NCBI GenBank assembly: GCA_964006375.1
Contig: OZ023268.1
Span: 84,083,835-84,147,834 of the forward strand
DNA: 64,000 nt
Direction: 5' to 3'
Origin: Tillus elongatus
Lineage: Eukaryota; Arthropoda; Insecta; Coleoptera; Cleridae
Each line of letters starts with the position of its first letter. The first letter of the stretch is position 1. The position numbers and the translations under genes were made by a program. Below, piece after piece: positions 24,491 through 38,049 of the stretch. Under the pieces are notes generated by a model. That model searched no databases. It saw nothing but the letters and a program-made list of their open reading frames with translations, and was not told the origin of the DNA.

Positions 24491-24855
24491 AGAATTTTTT
24501 AAGATAGTTGGGCGTATTTTGTTTCAACTGTTTAATTAAAAAGAAAAACTTTCAAGAAAGGGAAATCCATTAAATTATTAGTTTGCTCAAGTACAAATTT
24601 ATTATGACGTAGTAGTACTTATAAATGAAACCGTAAATGAAAGATGGAAGGTGTTTTGGAACCGCCAATAAGTGAAACTTAGGGAAATAGAACCATCCAC
24701 AAAACAGTAACCACCAAAGCTCAGCCGCAAATGACTCTCAGTACTAACAAGACGATTTGGACATAGAGCTCCAACACATAAGTACCTTCTGGGATAAGAA
24801 CCTACACCAAAATGCAGTGCATGTGATGTTAATCTCACTGTGAAGCACATTCAAA
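24491..24855. other. Unassigned stretch between element A copies
   Basis: No gene recognised. A minus-strand 82-codon frame (24602-24850) has better base balance than its surroundings (cysteine, histidine and serine-rich) but no known motif. Confidence 0.35.
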
Positions 24856-25004
24856 CAACAAAATAAGGGCAATTTGGTGCCCTTATTTTGTTGTTTCCGG
24901 AGACATAATTTCTTTCAGAAAGAAAACACAAAATTTTCTGGGGAAAACCTGGGTCAATTTACCTGGCTAACGAACTTATCCAAGCCACTTGCAAAAGGAA
25001 GGTA

Positions 25005-25068
<64 letters not shown>

Positions 25069-26225
25069 TATATAGATATATATGTCTGTATCACACCGAT
25101 AACTCAAAAAATATTGGGCCGATTTGGGTCAAATTTTCTGAGTACCTTCCTTTTGCAAGTGGTTTAAATAAGTTCGTTATCCAGGTAAATTGACCCAGGT
25201 TTTCCCCAGAAGATTCTGTGTTTTCTTTCTGAAAGAAATTATGTCTCCGAAAACAACAAAATAAGGGCACCAAATTTGGAACGCGTGTTTCAATTATAAT
25301 GAGTGGACTATGTACCAAAATTTAGGTCTTTTTAAAGACAAAAAGTTATGACCATTTAAAGAAAAAACTTTTAGGTTCGCCGCAAAACGTCAAAGTCGCG
25401 ATTTTAAACGTCAAAATTGGCAAAATTTAGGCAAAGGACCTGAAACAAATACGGAACATGTAAAGAAAATGTCGGAACGGGGGTGTTCTGCAAATCCTTA
25501 AGTTTAAGTTTCAACCGTCATTGTCCTTCATCTTACTAAAATATTTGCAGAAAATTCATTTGAAATAGATCCTTTCTCTGATGCTTTGGAGGTAGTTTTA
25601 GTTAAGTTTATGGTTTAACGGTCTATGATTTTTTAGCTAATTTTCGTAAAAAAAAATCGTTAATGAGGACACCGCGACTTTTGAATCCATATCCGGGTTT
25701 ACATTCAGTTTGTATCGGTTTACATATATACATGGTGACGCATTACGACGGTAAAGTTCAATCGTATACGTTAATTATAGGGTGTTTTCGGCTGCATCTT
25801 ATAAAATTTTTTTTGACAATCAGCGTGGCCCATAAGTTGGTGATCACTACAATTTTTTAACACCCTTATTTTATTGAATTTTTTATCTAAATATGATGCA
25901 TGTTTGTAAGAAAAAAATTCTAGATGCAGTAAGTGCGTTTAGGTAGCGAATTTTGTTTAAATGCTTCAAATTTCAATAACTGAATTTGCTATTAATCTAA
26001 GGTTTTTTGGCGAGGAGACCAGTTTTCTGAGAAAGATTTAAGTTCCTTTTCTGAAAATTATTCTCCATTTTCAAACAATAAGTTATTTTGATAAAATATA
26101 GTACACTGTTTCTACTATATAGGCTATACCGGTAACCATATTGATGCCTGCTCGCATTAGAGAGACATATTTCCTATTAAAAACCTTTTTATGAAAATTC
26201 ACTTCCATAACGCAATTGCTGCGTC
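24856..26225 (+). repeat. Element A copy 2 with inverted duplication
   Basis: From 25085 to 26225 this follows element A in plus orientation, ending in the CATAACGCAATTGCTGCGTC terminus. The left side is abnormal: instead of the usual 5' part, 24876-25007 is an inverted copy of 25138-25271, placed on the other side of the (AT)n tract (25008-25083). The left arm itself begins next to a small dyad CAACAAAATAAGGGCA / TGCCCTTATTTTGTTG at 24856-24893. Confidence 0.7.
25008..25083. repeat. (AT)n microsatellite inside a palindrome
   Basis: A TA run of about 55 bp followed by AAATATATATAGATATATAT. It sits in the spacer between inverted arms at 24876-25007 and 25138-25271. Confidence 0.95.
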
Positions 26226-26963
26226 AAAACTTTTTAAATTTTGTGCAGTAAAGCAAAATTACCAACCATACTTATTTGACAGTGTACTTGAGGAACAATA
26301 CGTAAGTTTCACTACCGACCTAATAAATTTGACATTTTGTTATTTGTTCAGCAGAAAGTAAGTTCAAAGCCTGCTATTAGGAATAATGTTCATCACTATG
26401 TAGCTGCATCATTAGAGCATGTTTAGTTTAGAGATGTTTTGTGAGTTTAAATAAAACAGAAATTACCAATATTATGAATAACTGTGGGGTAGACTTTTTT
26501 AAGTTTATCTGATAGCAGTCTAAAGGATGTTACGCAAAATTGTAATTGACGTGACGACTATTCGAAATATATCGACAATATAATACAATTTTTTTATTAT
26601 CCCATACATTTTTTTTAAGAAACTGCCTACTGTTGAATGTTGTTATTAAATAAAACCATTGTGATTCATTTGTTATCATATGGGTTACTGGATAAGAAGC
26701 ATAAATTCATATTGTAAGTACAGCCCTATTGGCCATATGGGCGTAGAATCATTAATATCCAATATATTTCCATGAAATTTGGTAAAGAACCATTTTAGCG
26801 GACGCCGAATTCAGTGACGTGTGCAGATTTCTTCTAGAAAAATTTCTAATATGGTTTTTGACATTTTCAGCTTCTAAAACTGATAGAGTAGGCCTTGGCT
26901 GTTAAAAAACAGGATGCCACCCCCAAAGAACACTTTTCTCACTTCCACATTTCAAAAAATTTC
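26226..26963. other. Unassigned stretch between element A copies
   Basis: No gene, RNA or repeat recognised. Confidence 0.4.
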
Positions 26964-27865
26964 TAGACGCAGCAAGTGCGTTATGGTAGTGAATTTTCAT
27001 AAAAATGTTTTTAATAGCAAATATGGGTGTTTTTTTCAGAAAGCAGGCATCAAATTTGATTACCAATATAACATATATAGTAAAAACATGGTGCCACGTT
27101 TAATCAAAATAACTTTATTGTTTGAAAACGTACAAAAATTTCCGAAAGTAAACTTAAAGTGTAACCGAAAAATCCGGTTCTTGGTCAACCTTATAGGTTA
27201 ATAGCAAATTGAGCTTTTCAAATATGAAGCCTTTAATCAAAATTCGCTACCATAACGCACTTGCTGCATCCAGAATTTCTTTCCTTACAAATATGCATCA
27301 TATTTTGATGGAAAATGCAAAAACAAGGCGTTTTCGACTAAAAAAAATTATTTGTATCACCAACGACTGATGGACCACCCTGTGATTGAAGAAATATTTT
27401 TTAAGATGTAGCTCACGACACCCTATAATTAATCTATACATTTTTTTTTCATATCTTGTAGAATAAGGGATATATTGAGCTTTATTGATTTTTTACGAAA
27501 ATTCGAGAAAAGTTATATACCATTAAACGATAAACTCTATAGCTAAGACTACTGCCAAGCATCAGAGAAGGGTCTATATGAAATGATTTTCTGAAAACAT
27601 TTTAGTAAAATGAAGGACAATGACGGTTGAAACTAAGACTTCAGGGTTTGTAAAACATTATTCTTGACACATTTTCTTTCCATAGCCCGTTCTTTGAAGT
27701 TCTTTGCCCAAATGTTGCAAATTTTGAAGTTTTAAATGGCCACTTTGACGTTTTGAGGAAAACCCCAATTTATTTTTCTTTAAATGCCCATAACTTTTTT
27801 GTCTTTTGACCTGCAGCGTTTTACCTATAGCGATATAAAACGATGTACCTAATTTGGTTGCCCTT

Positions 27866-28887
27866 TTTTTTTTTGTTCCCTCAGGGCTCGTCCACGGCCT
27901 CGCCGCCCCGATAGCACCGCAACCCTTGGTTGATTGTGCATACCCCTAGTCTTACTCCACCCATTCCAAAATCACTGTGCCTTGAACTAGTCTGCACAGC
28001 GATTGGTAGGGTGAAGTTTTATATTGCTCTGTCTCCGGTCTAGAGTGACCGTAGATCAGTTGTCTTTTCCGGTCCAGAGCTATACACTCGCACAAGATGT
28101 GCTGGGCTGATTCCTCCCCCTCGCCGCAGAGTCTGCATGCGAGGTCCCCTTCGAACCGCCCCATTTTATGTAGGTGTTTCTTGACGGCCATGTGTCCCGT
28201 CAAGAGACCTGTTGTGTTTCTGAGCTGTCCTCTGCTAAGGTTTAGCAGCTCCACAGCTCTCTTTGAACTGGGTCCGTCAATTATTGACTTCCCATGTCTG
28301 AGCCCTGGACAGTCCGCCCAGTACACCTTGTGTTGGTTTCTGACCCAGGACTTAATGGCTCCCCTGGCAGTGCTCTTTGACACGCCCAGAGCCGGTTCTG
28401 GTCCCATAAATGGTTCTGCTGACCCTCTCTTCGCGAGACTGTCAGCTTCTTCATTGCCTTTGACCCCCGAGTGACCCGGCACCCAGATGAGGGTCACCTC
28501 ATTCTGCCCAGCCAGGTCGCTCGTCTCGTCTCGGCACTCACTCACCAGCCAGGAATTTACCCGTGGGCTACTTAGTGTCTTAAGGGCTGCCTGGCTGTCT
28601 GTGGCTATGAGGATCCGCTTGTTGGTGTAGCCCCTCCTCTTGTTCTCCCGCACACAGTGCAGGATGGCGTACATCTCGGCCTGAAACACCGTTGCATGGG
28701 CTCCGAGGGAAATACTGTGACTTACCCTCGGTCCTTCCGAGTAAACACCTGCCCCCGTCCCACGCTCCCCGCCAGATCCGTCCGTGAACCAGACGAGCGC
28801 GTCCCGTGGTATGCCCGGCGTCTCCTCCCGCCATGCCCCGCGATCAGGGATTTCCACTGTGAAGTTGTTTTCCCTGCACATTCACAT
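27866..28887 (-). mobile_element. 5'-truncated LINE with 10-bp target-site duplication
   Basis: GGTTGCCCTT occurs on both sides (27856-27865 and 28888-28897), where the host repeat has it once. On the minus strand the element ends in a short A-run (plus-strand T-run about 27864-27874). It begins abruptly inside ORF2 at 28887, the usual result of incomplete target-primed reverse transcription. The 3' UTR and coding part match the older copy at 8238-9210. The preserved frame and clean TSD make this the youngest LINE in the window. Confidence 0.85.
27952..28881 (-). CDS. LINE ORF2 C-terminus with intact RNase H
   Basis: An open 309-codon frame. RNase H starts with VWFTDGSGGERGTGAGVY (first aspartate, about residue 32) and continues with HATVFQAEMYAILHC (glutamate), ILIATDSQAALKTL (second aspartate) and TLIWVPGHSGVKGNEEADSL (histidine and last aspartate), so all catalytic residues are present. 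After it come WVRNQHKVYWADC, a GQLRNTTGLLTGHMAVKKHL block and a Cys/His motif CRLCGEGEESAQHILCEC, typical of R1/LOA-like LINE C-termini. The apparent start is not a real initiator: the protein is truncated by 5' loss and lacks the RT. It would not be mobile by itself. Confidence 0.85.
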   Translation of the reverse strand: MCRENNFTVEIPDRGAWREETPGIPRDALVWFTDGSGGERGTGAGVYSEGPRVSHSISLGAHATVFQAEMYAILHCVRENKRRGYTNKRILIATDSQAALKTLSSPRVNSWLVSECRDETSDLAGQNEVTLIWVPGHSGVKGNEEADSLAKRGSAEPFMGPEPALGVSKSTARGAIKSWVRNQHKVYWADCPGLRHGKSIIDGPSSKRAVELLNLSRGQLRNTTGLLTGHMAVKKHLHKMGRFEGDLACRLCGEGEESAQHILCECIALDRKRQLIYGHSRPETEQYKTSPYQSLCRLVQGTVILEWVE

Positions 28888-29064
28888 GGTTGCCCTTACT
28901 TTGTTATTTTCGGAGATATGAATTTTTTTCTAAATAAAACACAACATTTTTCGGGACAACTTTTGCCGATTTTTCTGGCTAACGAACTTATCCAAGCCAC
29001 TTACAAAAGGAAGGTATTCACCAAATTTTGTCAAAATCGGCCCATTATTTTTTGAGTTACCGGT

Positions 29065-29333
<269 letters not shown>

Positions 29334-29493
29334 CCTGATCTGACCCCGGATATGTGTTCTAGTGAGCCTAATTAGCGCTCATTTGAAGAAATTTTTTCAA
29401 CATTCAAAAGTCGGGATCTCCTCATTTTTGAATTTTTTCCAAGAAAATTCACTAAAAAGTTTGGTCAAAATCGCTCCATAAAAAAGTTATGGT

Positions 29494-29960
29494 TCACACA
29501 GTAGAAATGCGGTTATTTACTGTGAGTCTCAGTTGTGTATCATTAACATGTTTTGTAAATGTTGGCTTGTCATCGTGGTTATTTCTAAGTGCACAAATAT
29601 GTTCTTTGTGTCTCGTATTAAAATTTGTATAAGTTTGACCGATGTAGATTGCGTTACAATGTGTACAAGCTAATTTATTAGCTCCAACTTTTGTCAAGAA
29701 ACATGATTTTCTTTCGCGTTAAATAACACACCACGCGTTATGTTGTAAGGTTTAAAAGATACCTTTGTATTTGTATAGGCATTTAAGATTTTTGAAATGT
29801 TTTCTGTAACGTTTCCAAAACAATTCCTCCAAACATATTTTGATATTTGTGTCTCAATATTTGGATAAATTAAATTAAGCGCAAATTTGTATTATTCTCT
29901 CTATTATTATATTTATCGTTTTAACAACGTAGCGATTAATAAATGCTGTTTGCGTACTTA
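29494..29960 (-). pseudogene. Penelope-like element fragment with GIY-YIG domain
   Basis: The minus-strand frame gives GANKLACTHCNAIYIGQTYT followed by NFNTRHKEHICALRNN and FTKHVND, a GIY-YIG endonuclease of the form found at the C-terminus of Penelope-like retroelements (C..C...YIG.T...F..R..EH). Upstream on the same strand, to about 29960, YPNIETQISKYVW and KILNAYTNTKVSFKPYN correspond to the segment linking RT and endonuclease. The frame shifts near 29700. The RT and the rest are missing. Host-side GIY-YIG proteins look different, so I favour a retroelement. Confidence 0.75.
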
Positions 29961-30299
29961 TTGAATTATTATTTTTTAATTGATTTCAGACTTTGATACA
30001 TCGTGCATTCTGAAACCAATTTTAGTTTTTGTTTTAAACATTTATTGTAGTTGATATTATATTCTAATTTTTATTTCTAATGGCATTACGTTATTGATTG
30101 TCGTTCAAGTTTCTGTCTTCATTATTGAACAGCATCTTATTATTTAAATGTTTTTACTGATGACAAAACTATTTTTCGCCTTTTAAAATTTACAGCCAAC
30201 GTCAGAGGCAAGTTAACGTGATTTTACACTGTTTGACAGTGTAAGCCCAATTGTTAAAAAAAATTTAACACGTTATGTGTTGTTTAATTTACAAACTCT
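29961..30299. other. Unassigned stretch
   Basis: No clear coding content. It may hold decayed RT sequence of the Penelope-like fragment, but I could not read motifs. Confidence 0.35.
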
Positions 30300-31422
30300 G
30301 GCCGCAGCAAGTGCGTTATGGAAGTGATTTTTTTTTAAATAAAAATGTTTTTAATTACAAATATATCACTCTAATGCGAGCAGGCATCAATTTGGTTACC
30401 GGTATAACCTATATAGTAGGAACAATGTACCATATTTTATTAAAATAAATATTTGAAAATGTACAAAAATTTTCCGAAAATAAACTTTAAATGTTTCTGA
30501 GAAAACTGGTCTCCTAGCCAATGAACCTTAGGTTAATAGCAAATTTAGTTATTGAAATTTAAAACATTTAATGAAAATTCGCAACCAAAACGCCCTTGCT
30601 GCGTTCATACAAAAATTTTCCGAAAATAAAGTTAAATGTTGGTTTCCTAACCGACAAAACTTACGTTAATAGCAAATTGAGTTATTGAAATTTTAAGGAT
30701 TTAATGAAAATTTGCTACCAAAACGCACTTACTGCGTCCAGATTTTTTCTTACAAACATGCATCATATTTCGATACAAAATGCTAAAATGCAGTAACGAA
30801 TTTGTTCGACGAAAATTAGCTAAAAATTATAGACCGTTAAACCATAAACTTCACTAAACCTACAGCGAAAGCATAAACTTAACTAAACCGACAGCCAAAG
30901 CATCCGAGAAAGGGCCTATTTGAAATGAATTTTCTGTAAACATTTTAGTATAATGAAGGGCAGTGACGGTTGAATCTGAAACTTAAGGGTTCGCAGAACA
31001 CTCTTCTTGCAACATGTTCTTTTCACAATCCGTATTTTTTTCACGTTCTTTGCCTAAACATTGCCAATTTTGACATTTTAAATTGCGAGTTTGACGTTTT
31101 AAATTGCGAGTTTGACGTTTTGAAGGTAACGCCAAAATTTGTTGCTTTAGCTGCCCGTAACTTTTTTGTCCTTAAACTTAGAGACCTAAATTTTGGTACA
31201 TGGTTCACTCTTTATAATAAAAATACGCGTATCAAATTTGGTTGCCCTTACTTTGTTATTTCCGGAAACATAAAATCTTTTAGAAAGAAAGCACAAAATT
31301 TTCCGGGAAAACTTGGTTCGATTTTTCTGCCTAACCTAACGAACTTATCCAATCCACTTTCAAAAGGAAGGTACTCACCAAATTTGATTACGATCGGTCT
31401 ATTATTTTTTGAGTTATCGGTA

Positions 31423-31520
<98 letters not shown>

Positions 31521-31653
31521 ATATAAAGTCTGAAACCGACCACGTATTTGGGTTACAGGGGTCCTAAATAGCGCTCATTTGAAGAATTTTTTTTTTTTAA
31601 TTGAAAAGTCGAGATCTCCCCAATAGTGAATTTTTTTAAGAAAATTCACTAAA
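30300..31653 (-). repeat. Element A copy 4
   Basis: Minus orientation from GGCCGCAGCAAGTGCGTTAT to AAAATTCACTAAAAACC, with (AT)n at 31426-31517. The terminal inverted segment is duplicated: GCCCTTGCTGCGTTC near 30600 and GCACTTACTGCGTCC near 30740 repeat the inner boundary. A CTTAACTAAACC..CAGC.AAAGCATC block (about 30845-30905) and a GAGTTTGACGTTTTAAATTG-type block (31085-31120) are also locally duplicated. Confidence 0.75.
31426..31517. repeat. (AT)n microsatellite in element A copy 4
   Basis: Pure TA run of about 90 bp. Confidence 0.95.
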
Positions 31654-32574
31654 AACCAGGATCCTCTGATGTGAAAATTGAATATGACACTCATAAGAAG
31701 TAGGAAAGTTGATAATGTCCCGAAGAAAGCAAAACGTTGTTGAAACATTTTTCCATCAAGTAAAAAACTGGAAATGGCTATGAGAAGTGTGCATAGTTTC
31801 TTTATACAAGTTCAAATAAATGAGGCGAAAATCGAAAATAGCTTTTTTAAGTTTTTTGACAATTTCTTGAACGACAGTTCTAGGAATTTGGTTTTCTATG
31901 GCATATAAAAGAGCACAAAATTTAGTAACTTTGCAGATTTTAAACCTACATACCTCTTTGATAATAAGCGAGATTCCATAGTGAGGCACGCATTTGAATC
32001 ACCTGTATATACATACACAAACCTAAGAAAATGTTTTCTAAACTTATAAAGTAATTTTGGTACCGTAATAATTGTTCTGGTAAAACTAAGAGCTTGCATA
32101 AAAACTAGATGGATAAAGGCATGTATTAAATACGTGATCATAGGAGATAGAGATGGACCGAGGCATGGAAACGTTGATCATTTTGATGCACATCTTATTA
32201 GATGGTACCAGGTCGCTAGGGGCTATAGAAAAGGTTACATGTAAAGTTACAGCTAGTTAGATTATCGCTCTTTTATTATAACGTTACGTACTCTGATTAT
32301 ATCTAGTCTGACTTCCAACATAAAAAAGAATCTGTTGGTAGGTATATCATAGATCGTTTGAGGACGAGTACAATTAGATTAAAGATACAACACAATTATA
32401 CATGAAGTGGACCAGATAAAAGATAATTGATTTCTTGTATGGCAATTAACGACTTAAACCGCGTTAAATTTCCATACAGTTAATTTGGGTTGGGTCGCCG
32501 ACAGTAAAAACTGATCAGTAAACGTGTCACCCTAAGCTGCATTAGTCATTTGTTATAGGAAATAAGCAGTAATG
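31654..32574. other. Unassigned stretch
   Basis: GAAGAAAGCAAAACGTTGTT near 31720 recalls the (GAAAC)GTT ends of Penelope-type repeats. Minus-strand frames of 77 and 81 codons (31756-32141) show no known motif. Nothing else is recognised. Confidence 0.35.
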
Positions 32575-33144
32575 AGGAGATCGCGACTTTTCAATTTTAG
32601 AAAAATTTCTCAGTAGGCGCGAGCATGAGCCATGAAAATCGAACCAGTTTTTCTGAGAAAAGGTTGGGTTTTACTTCTAAAGGTATGTGTATATCCAAAA
32701 GTTCGGGACGCAGCAAGTGCGTTATGGTAGTGAATTTTCATTAAATGCTTAAAATTTTAATAACTCAATTTTCTATACACTTAGAAAGTTTAATTTTGGT
32801 ACGTGGCAAGGTCTTTCCCAAGGCAATATATTCGCCAAATTTCATTAAAATAACTTAGTAATATTCGGAGAAAAATTTTTTTTTCGAAAGAATATTCAAA
32901 ATTTGAATAACTCAATTTTGTATTAACTTAAAAAGTTTAATTTTGGTACATAGTAAGGTATCTCCCAAGGCAACATATCTAGTCAATTTCAGCAAAACAC
33001 CTTTGTAATTTTTGGAGAAAATTTTTTTTTTCCGAAAACCCTGTCCGATTTTCCTGCCTAACGAACTCGTTCAAGCGATTAATAAAGAAAAGGCCCTTGC
33101 CGAATTTTATCGAAATCGGTTAATTATTTTTTGAGTTATTGGAT

Positions 33145-33226
<82 letters not shown>

Positions 33227-33348
33227 TTAAACTGACCCCGGATATGGGTTCTAGGGGTCCTAGTTCGCTCTCATTTGAAAAAATGTTTGCAAAGTCTCAC
33301 CATCGATACCTCTCTATTAGTGAATTTTTTTAAATAAAAATTCACTAA
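32575..33348 (-). repeat. Element A copy 5, shortened and composite
   Basis: 32575-32700 repeats element A text (AATGAGGAGATCGCGACTTT, then ATGAGCC) before a second unit begins at the GGACGCAGCAAGTGCGTTAT terminus (32706). This unit lacks most of the body, holds an internal duplication (TAACTCAATTTTCTATACACTTA / TAACTCAATTTTGTATTAACTTA blocks, each with AAAGTTTAATTTTGGTAC), reaches (AT)n at 33147-33222 and ends AAATTCACTAAAAA. Confidence 0.65.
33147..33222. repeat. (AT)n microsatellite in element A copy 5
   Basis: Pure TA run of about 75 bp. Confidence 0.95.
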
Positions 33349-33449
33349 AAATAACAAACCTATGGCAAGTAAATTTGGCACCCAGGTTTACATTATAAAA
33401 ATTGAACTATGTACCAAGATTTAAATCTCTAAGTTGAGAGGAAAAATCT

Positions 33450-34630
33450 GGACGCAGGAAGTGCGTTAGGGTAGTGAATTTTCATAAAAAAGTTTTTAAC
33501 AATATTTTTTTAATGAAAGCAGACATCAGTTTGGTTACCAGTATACCCTATATAGTAGAAACACGGTACCACATTTCATCAAATAAGCTTTTCGACAAAA
33601 CACTTGAGAAAGTTTTTTTGCACGAAAATTTACAATTTTTTTACGAAAATCCGTAAAAAAATTAAATAACTTATTAAACATTTACTATTATGCCCTTCAC
33701 TTCTGAAACACAAAATACAGGATGTTCTATTTCAAACAATTGAGTTACGACAGTTTGATTTTTAAGTTCAGTCACTATTTGAGAGCGTTCTGTATACGGC
33801 ATCTTGATTTTTTATAAAATAATATAAGCGAAAACGTCTTTGAATGCGTTATTTGCATGAGACTCCGATGTGTATTGGAATAACTTGAAAACACGCATGC
33901 ATTACAATTCGATCGAAAATGCAAACATACAATGATATAAGGGGTGTTCGATTTAGAAAAAAAAGGGGGGAATTCCCTCTGACTTATGGGCCACCTGCAA
34001 TTTCTGAAATAATTTTTATAAGATGCACTCAAGATACCCTAGAATTATCATATACAATTTTTTCTCGTATCTTTTGTAATAACACTAATATTGAGCTTTA
34101 CCGTAAAAATGCGTCACCTGTATATATGTGTGTGTTTTGTTTCTTTTAACGTCGGCCTATTTCCGCGACTATGGCCAATCACCGACGCCAGAGAGCAGTT
34201 TCACCTCACTATCCTGGAAATTTGGCCGAACCTCTGCCTTTCTGTAAGGAGGGTAGGGATCTTTAACGTGCCCAACATCGCATGGACACGGGACCGACGG
34301 CTTTACGCCCCTTCCGAAAGGCGGAACGTGCAGACATTCAACTTGCTCAAATACAATGCCAGAACTTCGGTTGATGTTAATTTTGCAGTTTGTACTGAAA
34401 AAGTGAAAGGAGTACCCTGGGATCGAACCCAGTACCTTTCGATTCAGAGGCACACGTTCTTACCCCTGAACCACCGAGGTTCTTTCTGTATATATGTAAA
34501 CAGATATAATCTGAAACAACCCCTGATATGGGTCGTCGGGGACCTAGTTCGCGCTCATTTGAAAAAATCTATTTAAAACTCAAAAGTCGCGATCTCCTCA
34601 TTAACGAATTTCTTCTAAGAAAATTTACTA
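33450..34630 (-). repeat. Element A copy 6 carrying a SINE, no AT tract
   Basis: Starts at GGACGCAGGAAGTGCGTTAG and ends near AAATTTACTAAAATT after CGGGGACCTAGTTCGCGCTC and GATCTCCTCATTAACG. The SINE at 34130-34482 lies where the (AT)n tract and part of the body would be. Only TATATATGTGTGTG and GTATATATGTAAA remnants are left at the SINE borders. Confidence 0.65.
34130..34482 (-). repeat. tRNA-derived SINE, second full-length copy
   Basis: About 90% identical by eye to 7008-7372 over the whole length. On the minus strand the head contains GGTGGTTCAGGGGTAAGAAC (A box) and TACTGGGTTCGATCCCAGG (intact B box, better preserved than in the other copy). The body ends in a GAAACAAAACACACACATAT simple tail. 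The intact B box makes this the less decayed copy. Confidence 0.85.
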
Positions 34631-34660
34631 AAATTTATAGACAATAAGTACACTTGGAGA

Positions 34661-34828
34661 AACCCAAATCACCACAACACATATTTCAGAGACCTTACGA
34701 TCGTTTCGTTGACAATCTCAACATCTTCAGAGGAAGAAAATGAAAGAATTTTCTTCCTCTGAAGATGTTGACATTGTCAACGAAACGATCGTAAGGTCTC
34801 TGAAATATGTGTTTTGGTGATTTGGGTT
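34661..34828. repeat. Near-perfect 168-bp palindrome
   Basis: AACCCAAATCACCACAACAC...TCTTCAGAGGAAG on the left is mirrored by CTTCCTCTGAAGATG...GTGATTTGGGTT on the right, with only a few differences and a centre of about 10 bases near 34744. Each arm carries the hammerhead-like block order. The arm sequence is the same family as 15071-15391 and 4630-4765. Confidence 0.85.
34756..34796 (+). ncRNA. Hammerhead-ribozyme-like motif, copy 3
   Basis: CCT, CTGAAGA, T, stem arm GTTGAC, loop ATT, stem arm GTCAAC, GAAA, CGATCG, TA, AGG. Stem II has a different sequence from copies 1 and 2 yet still pairs perfectly, and CUGANGA, GAAA and the CCT/AGG stem I are kept. A mirror copy occupies 34690-34735 on the minus strand. 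One unpaired T between CTGAAGA and stem II is off-consensus, as in the other copies. Confidence 0.45.
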
Positions 34829-34830
34829 GA

Positions 34831-36871
<2,041 letters not shown>

Positions 36872-38049
36872 CAAATTTTTTTTGTTGACACAAACACACA
36901 GAAAACTTTTACAAGTCTTTTATCTTTGGATTAGCAAGTGTTATATATCTGTCATTTTATAGTTTACTTTTTGACATGATTGTTGAAATAAATAATAATT
37001 ATTAAGCGCCAGCTCTCACTATTATTTCATTTTTTATGTTACTTGAATATGACAGAAATCGTTAGTTATAATTGTCTCAGAGATTGACGGCCTATTTACT
37101 ATTTTATTTGTTTTCTGTATATTGCATATAAATTAAAGTAAAACAATGCCAGGTGATACATTATTGTAATCAGAGATATTCTATAATTTGGTTAAAAAAG
37201 TTAATATAACGTCAACATGAAAAAAAATAAAAATTACTATCGTGGCTCATAATTTGATAAGTTTTTCTTGAGGCCACGTTGACAACCAAATCACCTGATT
37301 ATGACCCTGTATAAAAAAATTAGACTTCTAGGATACCTGGTTTTTCAAATAATATAGGAAGAAAAAATGCCAGTGTCTTTTATACATATCTAATGACTGC
37401 ATGTGCAACTTTTAGATATCTTAACCAACTCTGTATCTCAAATAGTTTTCAAGGTCCCAATGATATCGGAACTCAAAAACACTCTGTATAAATTACCTGT
37501 TTGGTATATTCTTAAAAAAATTACAAATATTAAATTTAAATTGTTACACAAAACTCAACCGGTTACTTATTACAGTAACAAAGTTACACCAAATATACTT
37601 TAAAATTTAAATCTTTGAAATATTTGGAACTAAAATGTTATTTACCTTTAAATTAACGGTAGCTAAATTATCACTCTATAGAACACCAAGTCTGTTTATA
37701 CATAAATTCACTAACACCCTCAGCTATTTATTAAAACACTAACAACATATATAAGGTCATTTTTACCAGAACATGGGTATAATGCCTATTTTTTAAAACT
37801 AAACAAAAAATTTTAAGATACTATCTAAAAAGGTTACATATAAGCAACTCTTCTCTAAATATAATATTGTTGCTTATATTTCGTCTAAAATTTTGACAAG
37901 AAACGTTTTGTCACAATCCTGTTAATAATAAATTTAGCTATATAGTCAACATTTAACGAACAACGATTTCACTAAATTTGATGCTAATTTTCTATGTATT
38001 TTTCGTTAACTCATGACAAATTTAACTATCTAGTGTCCATCAACTCGTC
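36872..38049. other. Unassigned AT-rich stretch
   Basis: A 66-codon frame (37403-37603) and other short frames show no known motif. No RNA gene or shared repeat recognised. Confidence 0.4.

Noticed and set aside
28097..28474. 125-codon plus ORF and neighbouring plus ORFs at 28657-29055
   Set aside because: Antisense shadows of the LINE RNase H frame, which has catalytic motifs on the minus strand.
37403..37603. 66-codon ORF as a small viral gene
   Set aside because: No motif, AT-rich codons only, far from the virus-like island and without regulatory signals.
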